NCBI GenBank assembly: GCA_964585895.1
Contig: CAZPFP010000015.1
Location: 1-14,824, forward strand
Source of the DNA: CAZPFP01 sp964585895
GTDB lineage: Bacteria; Patescibacteriota; Microgenomatia; PFEM01; JAHIFH01
DNA length: 14,824 bases
Reading direction: 5' to 3'
The notes under the pieces are model-generated. The model ran no database searches, was not told where the DNA came from, and worked only from the letters and a program-made list of their open reading frames with translations. The translations under genes and the position numbers were made by a program. The stretch's first letter is position 1, and each line of letters starts with the position of its first letter. Of the stretch, positions 1-5,158 are shown one piece after another.

Positions 1-629
1 AAATCTACTCCCAAAGTTTTAACATTAACATCCAAATAATCAACTGCCGCCGCCGCATCAGTATGAAACAGAACCCCTTTTTTTTTGGTTATTTTACTAA
101 TCCCTTTAATCGGTTCAATTGTACCGACTTCATTATTGGCATACATAATTGTCACTAAAATTGTTTTGTTATTGATAGCCTTTTCTACTTCCTTCGGATT
201 AACTAAGCCATCTTTATTCACCGGCAAAATAGTGAGTCCAAAACCTTCTTTTTCCAAAGCCTGACAAGTATCTAAAACCGCGTGGTGTTCAATTGAAGAA
301 GTAATCAGATGATTACCTCGACCAGCTTTTTTAGCCGCCCGTGCCAATCCTAAAATGGCTAGATTATCACTGGTCGTGGTCGTGCCAGTAAAATAAACCT
401 CTGAACTTTTGCAGCCTAAAGCCTTAGCTACTTGCTTTCGTGCTTTTTCTACTGCCACCCTTGCTTCTTGCCCCCATGAATGAACCGAGGAAGGATTGCC
501 AAATTTCTCCTTCATAAAAGGCATCATTGCCTTTAACACCCTTGGGTCTAAAGGCGTGGTGGCCGCATAATCTAGATAAGAACCTCGCTTCGCAAGAACC
601 TTGTTTCTGGCGAAATAGGCTTTTTTCAT
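1..629 (-). CDS. Cysteine desulfurase (NifS/IscS family), C-terminal part beyond window
   Basis: This is a PLP-dependent aminotransferase-fold enzyme that removes sulfur from L-cysteine for Fe-S clusters and thiolated tRNA. About 209 N-terminal residues are present; the frame is open to base 1. Family landmarks are YLDYAATTPLDPRV near the start, NPSSVHSWG, the PLP-His segment SIEHHAVLDTC, the Asn of MYANNEVG, and the PLP-binding Asp in HTDAA. The active-site Lys and catalytic Cys loop lie outside the window. Two positions are atypical compared with E. coli IscS: the TES(N/D)N element reads TTSDN, and the Gln three residues after the PLP Asp (IscS Gln183) is Ala within a run of four Ala. The ATG (629-627) shares one base with the TGA of the upstream Rrf2 gene (TGATG), so translation is coupled and the regulator very likely controls it. 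I cannot tell whether it is IscS-, SufS- or NifS-type. Confidence 0.93.
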   Translation of the reverse strand, partial: MKKAYFARNKVLAKRGSYLDYAATTPLDPRVLKAMMPFMKEKFGNPSSVHSWGQEARVAVEKARKQVAKALGCKSSEVYFTGTTTTSDNLAILGLARAAKKAGRGNHLITSSIEHHAVLDTCQALEKEGFGLTILPVNKDGLVNPKEVEKAINNKTILVTIMYANNEVGTIEPIKGISKITKKKGVLFHTDAAAAVDYLDVNVKTLGVD

Positions 630-1015
630 CACAATAAATCCCTTAGGGTTTTCCCCTCAATTGTTTCTCTAACTTTATCTCCGACTTCTGCCCAAATATC
701 TTTTTGACCACAAACACTTACTTTGGGACAGCCAAAACAAGCCCCCACTTCCACTGGTCCTCCTAAAACTTCAACAATTTCGGCAATAGCAATCTTTTCA
801 GGCTTCTTTTTGAGAAAATAGCCGCCGTCTCTGCCTTCTTTAGCTCCTACTAAACCTAACTTACGCAAAGGAATAATTACTTGCTCAAGGTATTTAAAAG
901 GAAGCTTCTTTTGTTTAGCGATCTGGCGCAAAGAAAGGTATCCTTGGCCATAATCTTTTGCCAAGGCAATCATCAACTCTAAGCCATAATCAGTTTTTTT
1001 CGTTAGTCCAAACAT
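629..1015 (-). CDS. Rrf2/IscR-family transcriptional regulator
   Basis: This 128-aa winged-helix regulator has the usual Rrf2 length. The N-terminal winged HTH spans about residues 5-70: KTDYGLELMIALA, the recognition-helix region LPFKYLEQVIIPLRKLGL, and the wing GRDGGYFL. Three cysteines, Cys93, Cys96 and Cys102 (C-x2-C-x5-C), sit where IscR-type proteins bind a [2Fe-2S] cluster; the first spacing is shorter than in E. coli IscR. It is the first gene of a two-gene unit with cysteine desulfurase, and its stop overlaps that start. The start at 1015 is preceded by AGGAG with a 12-nt spacer, which is slightly long. The SD lies inside a perfect palindrome that also covers the -10, so negative autoregulation in response to Fe-S status is likely (inference). 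A CymR-like cysteine sensor is the alternative. Confidence 0.93.
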   Translation of the reverse strand: MFGLTKKTDYGLELMIALAKDYGQGYLSLRQIAKQKKLPFKYLEQVIIPLRKLGLVGAKEGRDGGYFLKKKPEKIAIAEIVEVLGGPVEVGACFGCPKVSVCGQKDIWAEVGDKVRETIEGKTLRDLL

Positions 1016-1024
1016 TAAACAAAC

Positions 1025-1051
1025 AAACTCCTATTAACTACATAGGAGTTT
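1025..1051 (-). promoter_or_regulatory. Palindromic operator, probable Rrf2 autoregulatory site
   Basis: A perfect 10-bp inverted repeat, AAACTCCTAT and ATAGGAGTTT, is separated by 7 bp and lies 9 bp upstream of the rrf2 start. On the minus strand the left arm overlaps the -10 and the right arm contains AGGAG, the only SD candidate for rrf2. A dyad of about 27 bp fits an Rrf2 dimer site. It could also form an mRNA hairpin that hides the SD. Confidence 0.75.
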
Positions 1052-1075
1052 ACCGGAAAAACAAGAAGTTGTCAA
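1047..1075 (-). promoter_or_regulatory. Sigma-70 promoter of the rrf2-cysteine desulfurase unit
   Basis: The -35 is a perfect TTGACA (1075-1070), followed by a 17-bp spacer and -10 TAAACT (1052-1047). The -10 is embedded in the palindromic operator. The -35 begins only 12 bp after the stop of the upstream pilin gene. Confidence 0.75.
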
Positions 1076-1087
1076 GACAAAGAAAAT

Positions 1088-1807
1088 TCAGAAGATTTTT
1101 ATCATCCCCACTAGAGGATCAATCCCCACTTTTCTGACTACTTCCCTCATTAGGGAGTGTTTGACAATGAACTCGGCAACTGGGGGGCTACTTTGGTAAT
1201 AAAACTTCACTAATCCTTGACCAAAGTTATTCTTCAAAAGAACCTCATCTCTGAATTCTCTCAAAATATCTACTTCTGGAGCTGAAGACGTTCCATAGAC
1301 AGCGGTGGCAATAAAGCATTCCTCGGACGGCCCTTCACCTTCAGGACAACCCTCATTAACTCGGATATTGGTACTCGCCAAGCCATAATTATAATTACAT
1401 TCAGGCAGTCCACAGCCAAATTGGCAACCAACTTTCACAATCCCCAAGTCTTTAGTATTTTCTAAATCAGTCAGGATTTTAAACCACTGACTACACTCTT
1501 TATCCTCTCTCTGATAGGCATAATTATTACCACTAGGATCACAAGGAAAATTATTCAAATAAACCATACTTCCCGAAGCGAAGTTTTTGTTGCAATCAGG
1601 AAGATTTTTGGGGAAACAGTCGGCATCGAAATAATAATCATAAAGAGCAATCTTTATTCTCTCTAAATCAGCTTTGCGGCGAGCATCTCTACTTTTCGCT
1701 ATCTGAACCGGAGCAATAATGGTAGTGAAGGTTGTCAATAAACCCAAAACCGTTATCACTATCAACAATTCGACCATGGTTAGGCCTGTTTTTCGTTTTA
1801 TCCTCAT
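1088..1807 (-). CDS. Type IV prepilin-like protein with C-terminal CFI-box domain
   Basis: This 239-aa protein has a type III signal peptide: basic MRIKRKTG, a predicted prepilin peptidase cut after Gly8, then LTMVELLIVITVLGLL with Glu at mature position 5. The helix continues into SRDARRKADLERI, a motif common in CPR pseudopilins. The middle part is rich in Cys (about 10 between residues 64 and 164), suggesting disulfides in the exported head. The C-terminus from Cys164, CFIATAVYG followed by ILREFRDEVLLKN, KFYYQSSPPVAEFI and a basic amphipathic end, matches the CFI-box C-terminal domain found on diverse bacterial and archaeal surface proteins. It lies 12 bp after the anchored protein gene and probably shares its transcript. 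It has only a weak GGGAGAG upstream, overlapping the previous gene's end. The pilin call is firm; the role of the C-terminal domain is unknown. Confidence 0.88.
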   Translation of the reverse strand: MRIKRKTGLTMVELLIVITVLGLLTTFTTIIAPVQIAKSRDARRKADLERIKIALYDYYFDADCFPKNLPDCNKNFASGSMVYLNNFPCDPSGNNYAYQREDKECSQWFKILTDLENTKDLGIVKVGCQFGCGLPECNYNYGLASTNIRVNEGCPEGEGPSEECFIATAVYGTSSAPEVDILREFRDEVLLKNNFGQGLVKFYYQSSPPVAEFIVKHSLMREVVRKVGIDPLVGMIKIF

Positions 1808-1819
1808 TACAAATTTAAT

Positions 1820-2374
1820 TTACTCTCCCATTCCTCCCATCATCTCTTCCATGCTCAGAAAGTTGATACCAGCCGGTAGATTAAACATTGATTCAGGCAC
1901 AATAGCTGGCTCACAGTTATACTCATAGTCAGGCGTCTCCATTGTCGTTTCTTCTGGTGCCGCTACCCCTCTCTCTTCTTCTTCAACCTCCATTTCTTCT
2001 GGTTCAAAACAAACTTTAAAACCATCACTTTCGCCTTCCTGCCAGGAATAGGTACAATTATCCTTTACAATCACATACGCTTTTTCGCCTTCTTGAGTTA
2101 TCTCAGTACGAATATTGGTGTCTTTGATATAGGAAGTAGCAGAGTTATTTTCGTCCTTTTTCCAAGTACACTTCATAGATTGCCCAAGAGTTAAGGCATC
2201 CTTAAGTTTGCCCACAAAACTTCCTCCCTCCTCTGCCGGAACTTGTTCGCCAACCTTACTTGGAGCCGTAGGAAGAGAAATTTGCTGACCCCTGCCCAAA
2301 AACCACCAACCGCCAATCACTAAAGCAACCACAACCACCACGCCCACAATAATCAAAGGTAATTTCTTTTTCAT
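1820..2374 (-). CDS. Membrane-anchored exported protein, function unknown
   Basis: This is a 184-aa product. I chose the ATG at 2374 rather than the in-frame ATG at 2413 because AGGAGGTGAG lies 3 nt upstream of it. After MKKKLP comes one strong transmembrane segment (about residues 5-26, LIIVGVVVVVALVIGGWWFL), so it is an N-in anchor with no lipobox Cys. The outer part contains KLKDALTLGQSMKCTWKK, then a beta-rich segment with four Cys in total, an acidic Glu/Thr/Pro-rich linker, and a Met/Gly-rich end (MEEMMGGMGE). It resembles small exported proteins of CPR bacteria whose function is not known. It lies between the RRM gene and the prepilin, 12 bp from the latter, which suggests a cell-surface role linked to pili. 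Confidence 0.8.
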   Translation of the reverse strand: MKKKLPLIIVGVVVVVALVIGGWWFLGRGQQISLPTAPSKVGEQVPAEEGGSFVGKLKDALTLGQSMKCTWKKDENNSATSYIKDTNIRTEITQEGEKAYVIVKDNCTYSWQEGESDGFKVCFEPEEMEVEEEERGVAAPEETTMETPDYEYNCEPAIVPESMFNLPAGINFLSMEEMMGGMGE

Positions 2375-2443
2375 TTTCTCACCTCCTTTCTTGTTAAACA
2401 GATTAGACTTCACTTAGTTCGTGTCATTGCCGCCCTATTCTAA

Positions 2444-2710
2444 TTATTGACGTTCTTCCCTATCTTCTCTAGGACGAGCTTCGTTAACAATTAAATTTCT
2501 GCCTTCAAAATCTTTGCCATTAAAAGTTTCAATCGCTTTTTTAGCTTCTTCTGCACTGCTCATTTCCACAAAACCAAAACCCTTGGAACGACCAGAATAA
2601 CGATCCGTAATCACCGCGGCGCTAACAACCTTACCTGCCTGAGAAAATAGCTCTGTTAATTGATCACCAGTGATATTGTAATCAAGATTACCAACGTATA
2701 GCTTATTCAT
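2444..2710 (-). CDS. Single-RRM RNA-binding protein
   Basis: This 88-aa protein is one RNA recognition motif plus a short charged tail. RNP2 is KLYVGNLD (residues 3-10) and RNP1 is KGFGFVEM (about 43-50), with aromatic residues at the RNA-stacking positions. The tail, ARPREDREERQ, is short, unlike the glycine-rich tail of plant and some cyanobacterial relatives. Cyanobacterial members of this family are often cold-induced RNA chaperones; that role is only inferred here. A strong AAAGGAGGTGA lies 5-6 nt before the ATG. It has its own promoter and an 80-nt leader, suggesting post-transcriptional control. Confidence 0.95.
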   Translation of the reverse strand: MNKLYVGNLDYNITGDQLTELFSQAGKVVSAAVITDRYSGRSKGFGFVEMSSAEEAKKAIETFNGKDFEGRNLIVNEARPREDREERQ

Positions 2711-2738
2711 ATTTCACCTCCTTTCAAGATTCGGAAAC

Positions 2739-2769
2739 TTCTTTGGAGACCATCCGGGGACCAAAAGAA
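2739..2769 (-). promoter_or_regulatory. Hairpin in the 5' leader of the RRM gene
   Basis: In the RNA, TTCTTTTGG (2769-2761) can pair with CCAAAGAA (2746-2739), giving eight pairs with one bulge around a 14-nt loop. It lies between the predicted start site and the SD. A thermosensor-like or protein-binding role is speculative. Confidence 0.35.
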
Positions 2770-2797
2770 AGCTATCCAAAAATATTAACAACAATGG

Positions 2798-2826
2798 ATT
2801 ATAACAGAAAAGCAGTCACTCTTCAA
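2798..2826 (-). promoter_or_regulatory. Promoter of the RRM gene
   Basis: Extended -10 TGTTATAAT (2806-2798), 17-bp spacer, -35 TTGAAG (2826-2821). The transcript would have a leader of about 80 nt. Confidence 0.72.
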
Positions 2827-2835
2827 ACAACGGGT

Positions 2836-2876
2836 AAAAAACGAAGGAAGAAACAGAAAGATTTTTTCTAACTTCC
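2836..2876 (-). terminator. Weak intrinsic terminator candidate after the four-TM gene
   Basis: GGAAG (2876-2872) and CTTCC (2850-2846) flank an inner AGAAA/TTTCT pair, and a T6 run (2841-2836) follows four bases later. The stem is interrupted and AT-rich and includes the stop codon of the upstream gene. Confidence 0.3.
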
Positions 2877-3293
2877 CTTTCTTTGTTTAATAAAAAATAC
2901 GACACTGCCACTAATCCCAATTAAGAAACCTAAAGGACAAACAGGAATGGCCATAAAAAAGAAAACTGCAGATAGAACTTCGAATAAATAATGCAAAACA
3001 ACAATCTGACTGGTTAAAACCGCCGCCGCATAAAGGAAATTATGGAGCAAAATACCAATCAAAAATCCTACTGAGGAAGCCCCGGTCAAAATTAAGAATT
3101 TTTTAAGCCTACCCTTTACTTTTTTCTTCAGAGTTAAGAATAACAATACCCCACCCAGAATGAAGAAAATGACAAATGGCAACAGAAATTGAGGACTTTT
3201 GAATAATTCTCCAACCACGGGAATAAAAATCATCCCCATGATTAATCCGAAAACGCCTATCAAAGCCCCAAAAGTTGCCAATAATACATTCAT
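2868..3293 (-). CDS. Small four-TM membrane protein, function unknown
   Basis: This product of about 141 aa is almost wholly hydrophobic, with four predicted membrane helices (roughly residues 3-25, 34-52, 67-87 and 105-133) and a short basic tail. A basic loop, LKKKVKGRLKK, lies between helices 2 and 3 and is probably cytoplasmic. I chose the ATG at 3293 over the one at 3299: it forms the ATGA overlap with the upstream methyltransferase stop and has GAGG 8 nt upstream, while the other start has only 2 nt of spacing. It is translationally coupled to the isoprenylcysteine-methyltransferase-like gene. I recognise no family. Confidence 0.7.
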   Translation of the reverse strand: MNVLLATFGALIGVFGLIMGMIFIPVVGELFKSPQFLLPFVIFFILGGVLLFLTLKKKVKGRLKKFLILTGASSVGFLIGILLHNFLYAAAVLTSQIVVLHYLFEVLSAVFFFMAIPVCPLGFLIGISGSVVFFIKQRKGS

Positions 3294-3742
3294 AACCATC
3301 GCCTCACTTGATTTTTGTAATCTAAATATCTCTTCCCAAATGTTTTTTCCAGTTGCTTTTCTTCGTGAGGAATAAACAACATCTCAAGTGTAACAAATAT
3401 CGCTATGGGAACCAAAAAAGTGATAAGACTGCCCAATAAAGTTGCTGTTCCAGCCAAAAGAATAACAAAACCTAGATACATTGGGTGACGGCTAAAACGA
3501 AACGGTCCTTCTGTAATTAAAGTGGAGGGCTTTTCAAACGGCTTAACAGCTGTTTTTTTCTTCTTAAATAAACCGTCCGCCCAGATATTCAAACCTATTC
3601 CTAAAACAATTAAGGGAAGACCACAATAAGTGTAAGGGGCATGAATTATTTGCCTAACCGGAAAAAAGAAGTGCAAAACTATCGCCGCCACTAAATAAAT
3701 GAAAAGATAGGTTGTCGGCATAGCTCTCTGGACTTTCTTCAT
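3290..3742 (-). CDS. Isoprenylcysteine carboxyl methyltransferase (ICMT/PEMT) family membrane protein
   Basis: This is a 150-aa integral membrane SAM-dependent methyltransferase-like protein with about four TM helices. The diagnostic C-terminal half reads ITEGPFRFSRHPMYLGF (RHPxY motif binding SAM), then hydrophobic helices, then IPHEEKQLEKTFGKRYLDY (the EExxLxxxFGxxYxxY motif). Bacterial members are small and their substrates are mostly unknown; they are not expected to act on prenylated CaaX proteins. It ends with an ATGA overlap on the four-TM gene. No SD is seen before its ATG; instead an extended -10 ends 6 nt upstream, so the mRNA may be leaderless. The family call is firm, the substrate unknown. 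Confidence 0.93.
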   Translation of the reverse strand: MKKVQRAMPTTYLFIYLVAAIVLHFFFPVRQIIHAPYTYCGLPLIVLGIGLNIWADGLFKKKKTAVKPFEKPSTLITEGPFRFSRHPMYLGFVILLAGTATLLGSLITFLVPIAIFVTLEMLFIPHEEKQLEKTFGKRYLDYKNQVRRWL

Positions 3743-3748
3743 AGCCCA

Positions 3749-3757
3749 ATTCTACCA
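3749..3757 (-). promoter_or_regulatory. Extended -10 element of the methyltransferase gene (leaderless candidate)
   Basis: TGGTAGAAT ends 6 nt before the ATG. I see no convincing -35 at 16-18 bp. The expected start site is at or next to the A of the ATG. Confidence 0.5.
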
Positions 3758-3768
3758 AAACACTCTTT

Positions 3769-3931
3769 CTAATAAAAACACAAATCAAAAGCCCATTAAA
3801 TAGGACTCCCCGAACCTGGCTCCCATCACCTGAAATCTTACAAGGTTGTATTGCGGCGATAATTCAAGCTTTTGAGAATGTTGGTAAGATGGAGGTAATA
3901 AAGATTAGGTGGGAAGAGATAAAGAAACTTG
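3769..3931 (+). other. Intergenic stretch, possible gene remnant on the plus strand
   Basis: The 190 bases between the methyltransferase start and tRNA-Asn hold no confident gene. The plus frame starting at 3805 stays open from about 3769 into the tRNA and translates to protein-like text (for example PEILQGCIAAIIQAFENVG then MEVIKIRWEEI), but has no start until 3894. It could be gene debris or chance. It is the only such plus-strand signal in a window where all other genes are on the minus strand. Confidence 0.2.
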
Positions 3932-4003
3932 CTCCGCGGGTAGGATTCGAACCTACAACCAACTGCTTAACAGGCAGTCGCTCTACCATTGAGCTACCGC
4001 GGA
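3932..4003 (-). tRNA. tRNA-Asn (anticodon GTT)
   Basis: This 72-nt cloverleaf has acceptor stem TCCGCGG/CCGCGGA, D-arm AGCTCAATGGTAGAGC, anticodon loop CTGTTAA, T-arm with TTCGAAT and discriminator G. CCA is not encoded. It lies between rpoD and the methyltransferase gene and has its own extended -10. Confidence 0.97.
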
Positions 4004-4023
4004 TTGTACTCAAATACGCTGTT

Positions 4024-4032
4024 ATTATAGCA
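4024..4032 (-). promoter_or_regulatory. Extended -10 promoter of tRNA-Asn
   Basis: TGCTATAAT lies 20 nt before the mature tRNA 5' end, just after the rpoD stop. The -35 region is poor (TGGAAT at 17 bp). Confidence 0.65.
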
Positions 4033-4044
4033 AAATGAGGATTT

Positions 4045-5133
4045 TTATTCCAGGTAATCCTGAAGTTTTTTTCTTCTTGAAGGGTGTTTGAGTTTTCTTA
4101 GGGCCTTGGCTTCTATTTGTCTGATTCTTTCCCGGGTGACCCCAAATTCCCTGCCCACTTCTTCTAAAGTCATCGGTTGATAACCATCCAAGCCAAATCT
4201 CATTTTCAAAACTCTGGCTTCTCGGTCGGAAAGGCTTTCTAAAACTTCCTCAATATTTTCTTTGAGCAACTGCTTTGAAGCCTGATCCACTGGTGAAGGC
4301 TGGGAAGTATCTTCAATAAAGTCTCCTAGGAGTGAATCTTCTTCGTCGCCAACTGGTTTTTCCAAGGAAGTGGTGTCTTGAGCAATTTTGAAAATCTCCC
4401 TGACTCGGTCAGGTAAAAGCTCCATTTCTTTGCCAATTTCTTCGGCGGTTGGCTCCCTGCCTAGTTGCTGGGCTAATTTCCTTGAAGTCCGAATCAGTTT
4501 GTTAATCGTTTCCACCATGTGCACCGGTATTCTGATGGTTCTGGCTTGGTCCGCAATCGCTCTAGTAATTGCTTGTCTAATCCACCAAGTGGCATAGGTA
4601 GAGAATTTATAGCCTCTTCGCCAGTCATACTTTTCTACTGCCCGCATTAAACCTTGATTGCCTTCTTGAATTAAATCAAGAAAGCTCATTCCTCGCCCCG
4701 CATATTTTTTGGCAATAGAAACCACTAATCTCAGATTGGACTGAATTAGTTTCTTCTTCGCGGCTCGACTGCCTTTTTCCACTCCTTGAGCCAAATCAAT
4801 TTCCAGTTCGGCCGTTAACAAAGAAATTCTGCCAATCTCTTTAAGATACATCCTCACCGGGTCAGTTAGGGTTTTATCTTCCAGGGTCGCTAAAACTTCA
4901 AGCTCTTTTGCCAATTCAGTTGTCGCTTTTTCATCCCCGGCCATCTCCTCTTCGGTCACTGATTCAAAAACATCCACTCCTCCAGCTAGTAATTTAGCAT
5001 AAAGGTCGTCCAATTCTTCAACCCGGTCTTCCGCATCAGGAAAAAATTTGAGAATTTCTTCCTGGGTAACAAAACCCTGTTTCTTCCCTTTATTAATGAT
5101 TTTGTCGATGTCTATTTTTTTCTTGGCTGCCAT
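4045..5133 (-). CDS. rpoD: Primary RNA polymerase sigma factor (sigma-70, RpoD/SigA)
   Basis: This 362-aa protein is the housekeeping sigma factor; the length is that of SigA-type factors without the large E. coli non-conserved insert. A short region 1.1-like part spans about residues 8-60. Region 1.2 begins at DPVRMYLKEIG (91-101). Region 2 (125-197) has NLRLVVSIAKKY, the core-binding DLIQEGNQGLMRAV and the -10 reading helix YKFSTYATWWIRQAIT with the conserved Gln and Thr. Region 3.0 keeps His205 and Glu208 (PVHMVETINKL), the residues that contact an extended -10 TG in E. coli. Region 4.2 ends with GVTRERIRQIEAKALRKL. It lies 25 bp after dnaG, the conserved macromolecular-synthesis pairing. 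No SD is visible; the start is set by homology. Confidence 0.97.
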   Translation of the reverse strand: MAAKKKIDIDKIINKGKKQGFVTQEEILKFFPDAEDRVEELDDLYAKLLAGGVDVFESVTEEEMAGDEKATTELAKELEVLATLEDKTLTDPVRMYLKEIGRISLLTAELEIDLAQGVEKGSRAAKKKLIQSNLRLVVSIAKKYAGRGMSFLDLIQEGNQGLMRAVEKYDWRRGYKFSTYATWWIRQAITRAIADQARTIRIPVHMVETINKLIRTSRKLAQQLGREPTAEEIGKEMELLPDRVREIFKIAQDTTSLEKPVGDEEDSLLGDFIEDTSQPSPVDQASKQLLKENIEEVLESLSDREARVLKMRFGLDGYQPMTLEEVGREFGVTRERIRQIEAKALRKLKHPSRRKKLQDYLE

Positions 5134-5158
5134 TTCTGTTTACAGGATATGATAATTC

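Noticed and set aside
2375..2413. Upstream ATG at 2413 as the start of the anchored protein.
   Set aside because: The extra 13 codons contain the strong SD itself; ATG 2374 is correctly spaced from it.
3894..4037. Plus-strand ORF running through tRNA-Asn (MEVIKIRW... then VGFEPTT...).
   Set aside because: The VGFEPTT text is the well-known false translation of the antisense of a tRNA T-arm. The tRNA explains the sequence.
4036..4045. Hairpin AGGAT/ATCCT after rpoD as a terminator.
   Set aside because: The stem is five AT-rich pairs with a long loop and only T4, and it overlaps the tRNA-Asn promoter region.
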